Notes under the pieces: model-generated
Database searches by the model: none
Told to the model about the DNA's origin: nothing
Seen by the model: only the letters and a program-made list of their open reading frames with translations
In this document: in pieces, positions 44,671 through 53,485 of the stretch
How the letters are laid out: each line of letters starts with the position of its first letter
Numbering within the stretch: the first letter of the stretch is position 1
Translations under genes and position numbers: made by a program
DNA from: an uncultured Bradyrhizobium sp.
GTDB lineage: Bacteria > Pseudomonadota > Alphaproteobacteria > Rhizobiales > Xanthobacteraceae
Length of the DNA stretch: 64,000 nucleotides
Assembly (NCBI RefSeq): GCF_947648125.1
Contig: NZ_CANSMR010000009.1
Location: forward strand, 186,001 to 250,000
Direction of reading: 5' to 3'

Positions 44671-46290
44671 CTATCGTGCATCCTGCAGGATCATCGCCGC
44701 GGCCTTCTCGGCGATCATCGCGGTCGGCGTGTTGGTGTTGCCGGAGGTGATGGTCGGCATCACGGAAGCATCCGCGATGCGCAGGCCGTTGAGGCCGTAG
44801 AAGCGCAGCCGCTCGTCGACCACGGCCATCGGATCGTTGGCCGTTCCCATCTTCGCGGTGCCGACGGGGTGGAAGATCGTGGTGCCGATGTCGCCGGCGG
44901 CCTTGGCGAGCGAGGCGTCGTCATCGCCGACCGAGGGGCCGGGTAGGAATTCCTCGGGACGATATTTCTCCAGCGCCTTCTGCTTCATCAGCCTGCGCGT
45001 GGTGCGGATCGCGTCGGCCGCGACCTGGCGGTCGTCCTCGGTCGACAGATAGTTCGGCGCGATCGACGGCTTGTCGTCGGGCGCGGTCGAGCGGATGCGC
45101 ACGGTGCCGCGCGAGGTCGGCTGCAGATTACAGGCGCTCACGGTGATTGCGGGGAATCGATGCAGCGGGTCGCCGAACTTGTCGAGCGACAGCGGCTGTA
45201 CGTGGAACTGGATGTTGGCGCGCGAGCGCGTCGCATCCGAGCGTGTGAAGATGCCGAGCTGCGACGGCGCCATGGTCAGTGGCCCGCGGCGGCGGAACGC
45301 GTAGTCGAGGCCCATCAGGCCGCGGCGCACGAGGTTGTAGTAGGTTTCGTTCAGCGTGCGCACGCCGGACACCTTGTAGATCGCGCGCTGCTGCAGATGG
45401 TCCTGCAGATTATGGCCGATGCCCTGCACATCAGCCACGATGTCGATGCCGAGCGGCGACAGCCATTCGGCCGGGCCGATGCCGGAACGATGCAGCACCT
45501 GCGTGGTGCCGATCGAGCCGGCGCAGAGAATCACCTCGCCCTTGGCGCGCGCCTCCACGGTCTCATTGCCTTGGCGGAACTCAACGCCGGCGGCGCGGCC
45601 GCTCTCGATGATCAGGCGGTCGACCAGCACGCCGGTCTCGAGCCTGAGATTGCTGCGGTTCAGCACCGGCTTGAGGAAGCCGCGCGCCGACGACCAGCGC
45701 CGCCCGCGCTTCTGGTTGACGTGGAAATAGCTGGTGCCCTCGTTGTCGCCGGTGTTGAAGTCGGGGATGCGCTTGATGCCCATCTCCTCGGCGGCATCGC
45801 CGACCGCATCGAGGATCTGCCACGACAGCCGCGGCGCCTCGATGCGCCAGCCGCCGCCGACCCCGTGATGCTCGCTTTCGCCGAGGAAGTGATCCTCCAA
45901 CCGCTTGAATGCCGGCAGCACGTCGCTGTAGCTCCAGCCGGTGAGGCCGAGCTGCCGCCAGTGATCGTAATCCGCGGCCTGGCCGCGCATCGAGATCATG
46001 GCGTTGATCGCCGACGAGCCGCCGATCACCTTGCCGCGCGGATAGGCGAGCGCGCGGCCGTTCAAGCCGGGCTCGGCCTCGGTCTTGAACATCCAGTCCG
46101 AGCGCGGATTGCCGATCGCAAAGAGATAGCCGACCGGGATGTGAAACCAGATCCAGTTGTCCTTGCCGCCGGCTTCAAGCAGCAGCACGCGCTTCGTCGG
46201 ATCGGCCGACAGGCGATTGGCCATGATGCAGCCCGCCGTGCCCGCGCCGACGATAATGTAGTCGAAATCACCTTCGAGCCTTCGCGGCAT
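44671..46290 (-). CDS. GMC-family FAD oxidoreductase (choline/alcohol dehydrogenase type)
   Basis: A protein of 539 residues. The FAD-binding start is DYIIVGAGTAGCIMANRL, with LLLEAGG, the GMC signature YPRGKVIGGSSAINAM near 85-100 and the catalytic pair region FHPVGTAKMG (His near 470) and SGNTNTPTAMIAE near the end. It oxidises a primary alcohol and passes electrons to an acceptor; the substrate cannot be named. It lies between the MFS transporter and an alpha/beta hydrolase on the same strand. Confidence 0.92.
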   Translation of the reverse strand: MPRRLEGDFDYIIVGAGTAGCIMANRLSADPTKRVLLLEAGGKDNWIWFHIPVGYLFAIGNPRSDWMFKTEAEPGLNGRALAYPRGKVIGGSSAINAMISMRGQAADYDHWRQLGLTGWSYSDVLPAFKRLEDHFLGESEHHGVGGGWRIEAPRLSWQILDAVGDAAEEMGIKRIPDFNTGDNEGTSYFHVNQKRGRRWSSARGFLKPVLNRSNLRLETGVLVDRLIIESGRAAGVEFRQGNETVEARAKGEVILCAGSIGTTQVLHRSGIGPAEWLSPLGIDIVADVQGIGHNLQDHLQQRAIYKVSGVRTLNETYYNLVRRGLMGLDYAFRRRGPLTMAPSQLGIFTRSDATRSRANIQFHVQPLSLDKFGDPLHRFPAITVSACNLQPTSRGTVRIRSTAPDDKPSIAPNYLSTEDDRQVAADAIRTTRRLMKQKALEKYRPEEFLPGPSVGDDDASLAKAAGDIGTTIFHPVGTAKMGTANDPMAVVDERLRFYGLNGLRIADASVMPTITSGNTNTPTAMIAEKAAAMILQDAR

Positions 46291-46391
46291 GTCCTCGTTC
46301 CCGGCAAGCGTCTTTTGTTGACGTCCTTCTATAGCGTTTTCGAGCGAAGTGGAGCCCGGTTCGCGTGAAGAAAACGCGTCAATACAAGAAA

Positions 46392-46430
46392 ATAGAACTC
46401 GGTTCTGACAGAGTCAGAATCGAGTTCTAT
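46392..46430 (-). terminator. Hairpin after the MFS gene, 18-bp arms
   Basis: Two 18-bp arms with one mismatch and a 3-nt loop. Read on the minus strand it is followed by TTTTCTTG. It lies 58 bp past the MFS stop and before the GMC gene, so it may end the MFS transcript or allow partial readthrough. Confidence 0.75.
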
Positions 46431-46487
46431 CCAGACGCAGCCGGTTGAGACAAGCCCGGCGGTGGATGCCGGGCGTGCGCTGGATGA

Positions 46488-47795
46488 TCAGGGACGGCTG
46501 GGTTCGGCGAGTGTGACCTCGGGCGCGGGCCTGGGCACACAGAGAATCAGCGTCAGCATACCGATCGCGAGCAGCGCGCCGACGAGGGCGAGCGGTGCGT
46601 AGATGCTCCCGGTCGCGACATTCATCCAGCCGATCAGGGCGGGGCAGACCGCGCCACCGAACGAGCCGATCGCGCTGATCAGCGCGATGCCGCCCGCCGC
46701 GGCGCTGCCTTCCAGCATCGCGTTCGGAATGGTCCAGAACAGGGAGAGAATGGCGAAGATGCCGATCGAGGCGATGGCGAGCAGGGTTACGGTCAAGAGG
46801 ATGCTGCCCTGCGCGGCCTGCAAGGCGATGAAGCACGCCGCCGCGACGAGGCCGCAAGCGACCACGTGCCAGCGCCGTTCCCTGGTGCGATCGGAGCTGT
46901 AGCCGATCGCGACCATGCCGATCGCCGACGCCACCGAGATCGCGCCGCTCAGCCAGCCGATCTCGGTGGTGGTGGCGACGCCGACGCGCTTGAGCAGCGT
47001 CGGCGTCCACAACAGGATGGTGTTGAGCGAGCAGAAGAACGCGAAATAGATGAAGGACAGCAGATAGACGCGCGGCTCGCGCAGCGCCGCCGCGAAGCTT
47101 CGGGTGGTGCCAGGGGTGGCGGCGCGGTCGCGGGCGAGATCGCTTGCGACCTGCCGCCGTTCGTCGGCGCTGAGCCAGGTTGCGGCCTGTGGCCCGTCGG
47201 CGAGATAAAGATACGCGGCGATGCCGAGCAGCACGGCGGGAACGCCCTCGAGGATGAACAGCCACTGCCAGCCATGCAGGCCATGGACGCCCTGCATGTG
47301 ATCCATGATCAGGCCCGACAGCGGCCCCGCGATGACGCCGCCGAGTGGCACCGCCATCACAAACAGGCTCGTCATGCGGCCGCGCACGCGGTCCGGAAAC
47401 CACAGCGTCAGGTAATACAAGATGCCGGGGAAGAAGCCGCCCTCGGCGGCGCCGAGCAGGAAGCGCAGCAAATAGAGGTGATATTGGTTCTGCACCAGTG
47501 CGAGCAGCACGGTGACGGTGCCCCACAGCAGCATGATCCGCAGCAGCGTCTTGCGGACGCCGATCCTGACCAGCAGCAAATTGCTCGGCACTTCGAGCGC
47601 GACATAGCCGACCGAGAAGATGCCGGCGGCAAGCCCGAACACCGCGTCATCGATGTTGAGGTCGTGCAGGAATTGCAGCTTGGCAAAGCCGATGTTGAAG
47701 CGGTCGATGATCGCCACCGTGTAGCACGCCAGCAGGAACGGGATCAGGCGCCAGGCGATCCGTCCATAGAGCCGCGATTGGGCCGCATCCTGCAT
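46488..47795 (-). CDS. MFS transporter, anion:cation symporter (ACS)-like
   Basis: A protein of 435 residues with 12 predicted helices. The ACS-type start RLIPFLLACYTVAIIDRFNIGFAKL and the loop motif EVPSNLLLVRIG are typical of transporters for organic anions such as tartrate, phthalate or glucarate. LGAAEGGFFPGILYYLTLWFP is the matching motif in helix 4. It is likely the uptake system for the compound handled by the GMC and MaoC-like enzymes around it. Confidence 0.92.
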   Translation of the reverse strand: MQDAAQSRLYGRIAWRLIPFLLACYTVAIIDRFNIGFAKLQFLHDLNIDDAVFGLAAGIFSVGYVALEVPSNLLLVRIGVRKTLLRIMLLWGTVTVLLALVQNQYHLYLLRFLLGAAEGGFFPGILYYLTLWFPDRVRGRMTSLFVMAVPLGGVIAGPLSGLIMDHMQGVHGLHGWQWLFILEGVPAVLLGIAAYLYLADGPQAATWLSADERRQVASDLARDRAATPGTTRSFAAALREPRVYLLSFIYFAFFCSLNTILLWTPTLLKRVGVATTTEIGWLSGAISVASAIGMVAIGYSSDRTRERRWHVVACGLVAAACFIALQAAQGSILLTVTLLAIASIGIFAILSLFWTIPNAMLEGSAAAGGIALISAIGSFGGAVCPALIGWMNVATGSIYAPLALVGALLAIGMLTLILCVPRPAPEVTLAEPSRP

Positions 47796-47856
47796 GAAAG
47801 TCTCCTCTGTGATTCTTTTGATTGTTTGTTCGCGCGGCGAGCGCAGTGGGCTCCCT

Positions 47857-48019
47857 CGCCCCGTTCTTACGGGGCCGAGACGAGCGAAGCTCGCTCTTAG
47901 AGGGTCGGGGTGAGGGGCTTCCTCCGCATCATCGGTGATAGCTGCGCTCGCGGAGGCTCCCCCTCACCCGGAACGCATCTGACGATGCGTTCCGGCCTCT
48001 CCCCGCACGCGGGGAGAGG
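47857..48019. repeat. Composite palindromic repeat element
   Basis: Adjacent hairpins occupy the gap between the MaoC-like and MFS genes: CCCCGTTCTTACGGGGC near 47859, a 12-bp perfect stem CCGGAACGCATC/GATGCGTTCCGG (47968-47995) and an 11-bp stem CCTCTCCCCGC/GCGGGGAGAGG (47996-48019). It resembles the dispersed intergenic element often seen between Bradyrhizobium genes and may trim the upstream transcript. Confidence 0.75.
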
Positions 48020-48055
48020 CGAAGTGGAGCGTGCTCTTGGCTTCGGCTCGCGCGG

Positions 48056-48508
48056 CTAGCTCGCTTTTGCGTTCGTTGGAAACTCCAGCATGGCTTCGCC
48101 GGCGGCGACCGTCTCGCCGCGCTGGTTCTGCACGGCGACGTCGACCAGCACCCAGCGCGACTTCGCGGTGGTCTGCTTGGCCTTGATGGTACCGGCCGGG
48201 CGAATCGTGTCGCCGGGCTTCACCGGCTTCAGCCAGCGCGTCTCGAGCCTGCGATGGATCGCGCCCGCAGGAAGCGCCCAGTCGGTCAGCATGCGCGAGA
48301 TCAGGCCGAAATTGTTCATGCCATGCATGATGATGCCGCCGAAATTGGTCTTGCCGAAATCGCCCTTCATGTAGTTGTCGTCGAGATGCAGCGGGTTGTA
48401 GTCGAGCGATGCATCGCAGAACAGGCGGATCGATTCGCGCGAGACCGCGAAGGCGGCGCCGTCGATGGTGTCGCCGGCCTTGAGAGCGTCGAAATTCGCT
48501 GTGGTCAT
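48056..48508 (-). CDS. MaoC-like hydratase
   Basis: A protein of 150 residues with the hot-dog fold. The (R)-hydratase-like motif is ASLDYNPLHLDDNYMK followed by GIIMHGMNNFG (catalytic Asp and His positions of MaoC/PhaJ proteins). It likely adds water to an enoyl-CoA. AGGAGG precedes ATG 48508. It pairs with the upstream gene at 48520 (11-bp gap), the two together making a two-hot-dog heterodimer as is common for split MaoC hydratases. Confidence 0.87.
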   Translation of the reverse strand: MTTANFDALKAGDTIDGAAFAVSRESIRLFCDASLDYNPLHLDDNYMKGDFGKTNFGGIIMHGMNNFGLISRMLTDWALPAGAIHRRLETRWLKPVKPGDTIRPAGTIKAKQTTAKSRWVLVDVAVQNQRGETVAAGEAMLEFPTNAKAS

Positions 48509-48519
48509 CGTGATCCTCC

Positions 48520-49011
48520 TTACATCGGACGGATGGTCTGGCCGCGACCCGAGCAGATCACGTCGCCATGCTGGTTGAAGAAGACGTTGTCGTGCACCAC
48601 GAACAGCCGCTCGCGCTTGATGAACTTGTCGAGCGCGCGGGCCTGCAGGGTGATGGTGTCGCCGGGACGGGCAGGGATGTTGTAGCTCCACGACTGCCCG
48701 GCATTGACGGTGCCCGGCGAGCGCATCCAGTCGTCGGCCGGCGTGCAGGCGAACATCAGCAGGATATGGATCGCGGGCGGCGCGATCAGGCCGCCATAGG
48801 GCCCGGCCTTCGCGGCCGCCTCGTCCACATAGAGCGGATTGGTCTCGCCGACCGCACGGCAGTACAGCGCGATCGCTTCCTGCGTGAGCGTGTAGGGCAG
48901 CGTCTTGCGCGGCTCGCCGGGGACGATGTCGTCCCACACCTTGCGCAGTTTCGCGTCCTTCCAGAAATCGGTTTCGAACGGGGTGGCCGCAGAACTTTCT
49001 GCTTGCGCCAT
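48520..49011 (-). CDS. MaoC-type dehydratase N-domain protein
   Basis: A protein of 163 residues of the MaoC N-terminal-like hot-dog type: PYTLTQEAIALYCRAVGETN, then LYVDEAAAKAGPYGGLIAPP and GQSWSYNIPARPGDTI. It lacks the full catalytic pair and probably forms the structural half of a heterodimer with the next gene. First gene of the minus-strand set, divergent from the IclR regulator. Confidence 0.85.
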   Translation of the reverse strand: MAQAESSAATPFETDFWKDAKLRKVWDDIVPGEPRKTLPYTLTQEAIALYCRAVGETNPLYVDEAAAKAGPYGGLIAPPAIHILLMFACTPADDWMRSPGTVNAGQSWSYNIPARPGDTITLQARALDKFIKRERLFVVHDNVFFNQHGDVICSGRGQTIRPM

Positions 49012-49032
49012 CGAGGATCCTCCTGCTATTCA

Positions 49033-49066
49033 GTTCGCCAGGCGAACAGTTCATTCGCTGTATGAA
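49033..49066. promoter_or_regulatory. Candidate IclR operators between divergent genes
   Basis: A perfect 15-bp palindrome GTTCGCC-A-GGCGAAC (49033-49047) and, two bases further, TTCAT-N7-ATGAA (49050-49066). Both lie in the 169-bp gap between the IclR gene and the MaoC-like gene, suited to joint repression of both directions. Confidence 0.6.
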
Positions 49067-49180
49067 TTGACGCTAGCGCGGTCGGAAGCCCCTGACAAGC
49101 GGGCAGCGCCGCGTCATGTGCAGGCAGCCATGCGGGCTGCGACGTGACGAGCAGGACGACGCCCTCACCAAGATGACGCC

Positions 49181-49951
49181 ATGAGCAAAGAGAGTGACGG
49201 CTTCGTGCGCGCGATCGCGCGCGGTTTCTCGATCATCGAGGCGCTTGGCAAACCGCCGGGCCGGCATACGCTGGCGGAGGCCGCCGACACCGCCGGTCTC
49301 AACCGCGCCACCGCGCGCCGCATCCTCGCGACCCTGGTGGCGCTGAAATACTGCGCGTCCGACGGGCGCTATTTCAGCTTGCGGCCGCGCGCGCTCGGGC
49401 TCGGCCTGTCCTACCTCAATGCATTGCCTTACTGGGCGCATGCGCAGCGCGCGCTGGAGAATTTGCGCAACGAGATCGGGGAGTCCTGCGCGATGGCGGT
49501 GCTCGACGAGGACGAGATCGTCTATGCGCTACGTCTGCCGGCGCGGCGGATTCTGTCGGCCAATCTCGGCGTCGGCAGCCGGCTGCCCGCGCATCTGGTG
49601 TCGCTCGGCCGCGTCATGCTCGCGGCGTTGCCTCCCGGCACCCGTGAGGCTTATCTTGCGACCGGCGGCTTCAAGCAGGTCACGCCGCGCACGGTGACCG
49701 ATCCGGAGCGTCTCGGCGAATTGCTCACGCGGGTCGAGAACGACGGCTATGCCTGGGTCGATGGCGAGCTTGATCCCGCGATCTGCGGTATTGCCGTGCC
49801 CTTGCGCGACCCGGCCGGTGCGGTGGTCGCGGCGCTCAGCGTCAACACGATCTCTGGCACGGTCAGCGAGGCCGGCGCGCGCAAGAAATTTCTGCTGCCG
49901 CTGCGCCGCACCGCACAGGAGATCCGCAGCCAGATGCTCACGTCAGGTTAG
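49181..49951 (+). CDS. IclR-family regulator (PcaR/PcaU-like)
   Basis: A protein of 256 residues. The winged helix-turn-helix is at the N-terminus (LAEAADTAGLNRATARRILA, about 32-52), followed by the effector domain with IGESCAMAVLDEDEIVYALR and a C-terminal ELDPAICGIAVPLRD. The layout is that of PcaR/PobR-type regulators of aromatic or organic-acid catabolism. Transcribed away from the MaoC/MFS/GMC set, with palindromes in between, it most likely controls that set. Confidence 0.9.
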   Translation: MSKESDGFVRAIARGFSIIEALGKPPGRHTLAEAADTAGLNRATARRILATLVALKYCASDGRYFSLRPRALGLGLSYLNALPYWAHAQRALENLRNEIGESCAMAVLDEDEIVYALRLPARRILSANLGVGSRLPAHLVSLGRVMLAALPPGTREAYLATGGFKQVTPRTVTDPERLGELLTRVENDGYAWVDGELDPAICGIAVPLRDPAGAVVAALSVNTISGTVSEAGARKKFLLPLRRTAQEIRSQMLTSG

Positions 49952-50080
49952 GCGCGCACACGCTCTGGATCAGTCATTGTTTCCCATCACCTTGCCTGCT
50001 TAAATCGCGCAGCCGAGCCCAGCTCGGCGATGCAAGGTTGCTCGGGATGCAATATCCGGGCTTCGGTTGGAGCGATTGCC

Positions 50081-51418
50081 ATGAATAGGATTGTTCTCAC
50101 GCTGCTTGCGTCCGCCGCGCTCTGCGCGTCCTCGCCGCTGCGAGCCAATGCTGAACTGGATGTCGCGGCGCTGAAGGGCGCCATCGAGAAGTCGGTCGAG
50201 GCGGATTATCCGAAACTCGACGCGCTCTACAAGGATATTCACGCCCACCCAGAGATCGCGTTTCAGGAGGAGAAGACCGCGGCCAAGCTGGCTGCCGAAA
50301 TGCGGGCGTTGGGCTTCGAGGTGACGGAGCACGTCGGCAAGACCGGGCTGGTCGCGATCTACAGGAACGGCGAGGGCCACACCATCATGGTGCGCACCGA
50401 GCTCGATGCGCTGCCGATGGAAGAGAAGACCGGCCTTCCCTATGCCAGCCACGACAAGACGATCTGGCAGGGACGGGAAACCTTCGTGGCGCACAGCTGC
50501 GGGCACGACATCCATATGGCGAGCTGGGTAGGCACGGCCAAGACGCTGGTCGGCCTGAAAGACCAATGGCACGGCACGCTGATGTTCATCGCCCAGCCGG
50601 CTGAAGAAATCGTGGCGGGCGCCAAGGCGATGCTGGCGGATGGTCTGTTCACGAAATTTCCAAAGCCGAATTTCGGCTTCGCTTTGCACGATGGCCCGTT
50701 CGCCTATGGAACGGTGCGCTATCGCGTCGGGATCGGCTCATCCGCCGCCGATGGCCTCTACATCAAATTCCGCGGCCGCGGCGGGCACGGTGCGGTGCCA
50801 CAGGCGACCATTGATCCCGTGATGATGGCCGCGCGCTTTGTCGTCGATGTTCAGAGCGTGATCAGCCGCGAAAAGGATCCGACCGAATTCGGCGTGGTCA
50901 GCATCGGCGCAATTCACGGCGGCACCGCGTCAAACATCATTCCTGATGATGTGGTGCTGCTCGGCACCATTCGCACCTTCAAGCCCGAAGTGCGCGCGAA
51001 GATGCTTGCGGGCATCGAGCGGACGGCAAAGGCGGTCGCCGCCATGTCGAATGCGCCGGAGCCTGAGATCAACCTCGCCGAAGGGACCAAGGCCGTGATC
51101 AACGATCCGGACGTGGTCGGCACCGCGGAGAAGGTGCTGAAGGCGGCGTTTGGCGACAAGTTCGCACCGTCACCGCCCGGCACGCCCAGTGAGGATTATT
51201 CGGAATTCGTCAGCGCCGGGGTGCCGTCGATGTTCTTCAACATCGGTGTCTACGAGCCGGAGCGCGTCGCCGCGGCCCGAGCGGGCAACGGCCCGCCATT
51301 GCCGACCAACCACTCGCCGCTGTTCGCGCCGGTGCCGGAGCCGACCATCAAGACCGGTGTCGAGGCCATGACGCTTGCCGTGCTGAGCGCATTCGACCGG
51401 CAGGCGCGCGGAAATTAG
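50081..51418 (+). CDS. Exported M20-family amidohydrolase/peptidase
   Basis: A protein of 445 residues. Signal peptide to about ANAE (24). The M20D metal site is visible: HSCGHDIHMASW (Cys/His/Asp), AQPAEE (Glu acid/base) and HDGPFAYG; the lid domain begins GRGGHGAVPQAT. It cleaves N-acyl amino acids or similar amides, probably in the periplasm, which is less usual for this family. ATG 50081 (GGAG upstream) starts the signal peptide. Stands alone. Confidence 0.88.
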   Translation: MNRIVLTLLASAALCASSPLRANAELDVAALKGAIEKSVEADYPKLDALYKDIHAHPEIAFQEEKTAAKLAAEMRALGFEVTEHVGKTGLVAIYRNGEGHTIMVRTELDALPMEEKTGLPYASHDKTIWQGRETFVAHSCGHDIHMASWVGTAKTLVGLKDQWHGTLMFIAQPAEEIVAGAKAMLADGLFTKFPKPNFGFALHDGPFAYGTVRYRVGIGSSAADGLYIKFRGRGGHGAVPQATIDPVMMAARFVVDVQSVISREKDPTEFGVVSIGAIHGGTASNIIPDDVVLLGTIRTFKPEVRAKMLAGIERTAKAVAAMSNAPEPEINLAEGTKAVINDPDVVGTAEKVLKAAFGDKFAPSPPGTPSEDYSEFVSAGVPSMFFNIGVYEPERVAAARAGNGPPLPTNHSPLFAPVPEPTIKTGVEAMTLAVLSAFDRQARGN

Positions 51419-51524
51419 CCGTCTACGTCCGGGCGTGCCCAAAAAATTTTCTGCTGCCGCTACGTCGCACATTCTGGTCGCGCAGAACTTGCAGATCGGT
51501 TGCTCAACTTGCTGGAGGATTCCT

Positions 51525-52151
51525 GTGGCAGATACAATCCGCGCCCCTTTCTACCACGACGGAATGCGTGAGCTGCAGGACCGCTTCGACGGTCGTCGCG
51601 TCGCCGACGGCCTCGAGAAGCATCGCCTCCACTTCGAATTCTGGGAACAGGAGCGCAAGCTGATCGAGGAGACGCGCTTCTTTTTCATTGCGACGAGCTA
51701 TCAGGACAACGTCGATTGTTCGATGCGTTGTGGCGATCCCGGCTTCGTGAGAATCACCGGGCCCGACACGCTTGAATACCCCGAGTATGACGGCAACAAC
51801 ATGTACCGCACACTCGGCAATATTCACCGCAACCCGAACGTCGGGTTGCTGTTTGTACGCCTCGATGGCAAGACGTTTCGCGCGCGCATCCGAGGCAAGG
51901 CAACGATCCACGACAGCGCGGAAACGCTTGCCCGGCATCATGGTGCGAAGGTTGTCGTCAGCGTCAAATGCGAAATCTTTCCGAATTGCCCGCGCTACAT
52001 TCCGGACATGATGGGCGTGTCAGCGGATGTGCCGGCGAATCCGTTCGTTCCTCGGCCCGGGTACGAGCCGCCTGCACCAGAATGGAAGAGCCGGGATTAC
52101 CTCAAGGACGTGCTTTCGAAATACGATCCGCATCGGAAAGGTGAGGCCTAG
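51525..52151 (+). CDS. Pyridoxamine 5'-phosphate oxidase-like FMN-binding protein
   Basis: A protein of 208 residues with the split-barrel PNPOx fold: FFFIATSYQDNVDCSMRCGD (FMN phosphate region), GNNMYRTLGNIHRNPNVGLL and a C-terminal CPRYIP. Members bind FMN or F420 and reduce varied substrates; no specific one is claimed. GTG 51525 is chosen because GGAGG lies seven bases upstream and the frame before it (from 51435) looks non-coding. Confidence 0.83.
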   Translation: MADTIRAPFYHDGMRELQDRFDGRRVADGLEKHRLHFEFWEQERKLIEETRFFFIATSYQDNVDCSMRCGDPGFVRITGPDTLEYPEYDGNNMYRTLGNIHRNPNVGLLFVRLDGKTFRARIRGKATIHDSAETLARHHGAKVVVSVKCEIFPNCPRYIPDMMGVSADVPANPFVPRPGYEPPAPEWKSRDYLKDVLSKYDPHRKGEA

Positions 52152-52272
52152 CGGGTGGGCTCCCCGTGACGAGAGCGGATATTGCTCTGCGCCGTGCTTC
52201 GAGGGCAAAGCGGACCTGGCTTCCATTCGTCCGCGCCCTAAGCGGATATGGGACAGGCGGAGCAAGATCCGA

Positions 52273-52698
52273 TCAAGGCAGCGGCGCCATATAGGGAATA
52301 CTGCCGACCAGAACGAACACCTGCACCGCATTGCACAGCATGCCGCCCCAATGCAGCCGGCGCAGCCGCCGCACCGCGGTCGGATCGCCTGAGTCTCGCG
52401 CGTCCGCCTCGGCGTCGAGCCGCCGCAAGAACCATCGGCGCGCCAGCACCGCGAAGGCCGCGATCAAGGCGATGCCAAGCGCGACGGCCGGCCGGCCCGC
52501 TGCGGTAAAGGCGAGCGTCCCGATCACGCCCGAGACCGTCAGCACCAGGAAGTAGGCATTGAACATGCCGCGCAGCAGCCGGGTGACGGGCGGGACGTCG
52601 AGCTTCACAAGCAGGAACGCCGGCGCCGCCAGCAGGAAGTATCCCATCGGCACCAGCAGGATGATGGTGGAAAACAAGACCGCCTGATCCGGCGTCAT
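52273..52698 (-). CDS. Small membrane protein of unknown function
   Basis: A protein of 141 residues with four predicted helices (about 8-30, 45-65, 70-88, 115-137) and an Arg/Asp-rich loop near 90-110. I do not recognise the family. ATG 52698 with AAGGAG upstream gives a clean N-terminus. No neighbour suggests a function. Confidence 0.62.
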   Translation of the reverse strand: MTPDQAVLFSTIILLVPMGYFLLAAPAFLLVKLDVPPVTRLLRGMFNAYFLVLTVSGVIGTLAFTAAGRPAVALGIALIAAFAVLARRWFLRRLDAEADARDSGDPTAVRRLRRLHWGGMLCNAVQVFVLVGSIPYMAPLP

Positions 52699-52809
52699 GC
52701 AGCCGCTCCTTGTTGAGAGGCGAGAGGATTTCGGTGCGGAACCTGGGGTAGTATCCGTACGGGATATTCCCCGCACCATTAGGCTTTGGTCGGACGCGAC
52801 GGTTTACGT

Positions 52810-53271
52810 CTAATCGGTAAAAACGAACCTGACGGTGGATCCGTCCGGCAAGTCCTTGGTCTCCGCGTACACGGTCGCGGTAAAGGCGAGCCAGTCTCGA
52901 CAAGAGCACATCCAGATATTGTCGACCGTGTACTCGCCCCCGAACAGGGGGAGCGTCGTGAACGCGTAGCACTGGGAAGGGCCGAGGATCAGTCCTGCCG
53001 AGCGGCAGCGATCGACCAATGCGCGCAACAGCCAGCCATCTGCATCATCAACGCAACGTTCGCGGAACGCTCCCTCGGAGCCGGCAATCCTTGCTATCTT
53101 GCCCGCCGATACTTCCAGCATGTGAACGGCCCCCGCCGCATCCGCCAAAAATACGTCCAGGAACAGGTTGGCTCCCAAAACGCGGCTCCCGGGAGGCACT
53201 ATGTCCGACCAGGCGGCGAGTTGGCTAAGCGTGCCTTCAACCGGGAGGAAGTCTGTGCGGTCCTGTTCCAT
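52810..53271 (-). CDS. Possible immunity-type protein (Tdi1/DUF1851-like)
   Basis: A protein of 153 residues without signal or membrane segment. The C-terminal half resembles Tdi1/DUF1851-type immunity proteins: GPSQCYAFTTLPLFGGEYTV, then DNIWMCSCRDW and KDLPDGSTVRF. In such systems these neutralise toxins delivered by type VI secretion, but no toxin, VgrG or Rhs gene is near, so it would be an orphan. ATG 53271 is chosen over the longer frame to 53547 because the extension is antisense-like and Arg/Pro-rich. Confidence 0.5.
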   Translation of the reverse strand: MEQDRTDFLPVEGTLSQLAAWSDIVPPGSRVLGANLFLDVFLADAAGAVHMLEVSAGKIARIAGSEGAFRERCVDDADGWLLRALVDRCRSAGLILGPSQCYAFTTLPLFGGEYTVDNIWMCSCRDWLAFTATVYAETKDLPDGSTVRFVFTD

Positions 53272-53485
53272 CGCAAGATCATGAATGCCCGGTCGCGCTA
53301 CGGCAAGGCGGAAGCTTTCATGCGGGCAGTGTCCGGGCATGCGGCCCGGCGCTTTCGATGGCCTTCGTCGGCTCTGCATTTGCCGCGCCGCGGGACCCAA
53401 TCTGGAGGCATGCCACATCTGTTGGGTGGACCGCCTCTTGCATGCTAGACAGGACTTACGTCCAACCTCTGAGGCCAGAATTCTC

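Noticed and set aside
47971-47992. GGAAC...CGTT as another EcfG promoter
   Set aside because: The spacer is 13 bp, not 16-17, and the sequence is one perfect stem of a repeat element.
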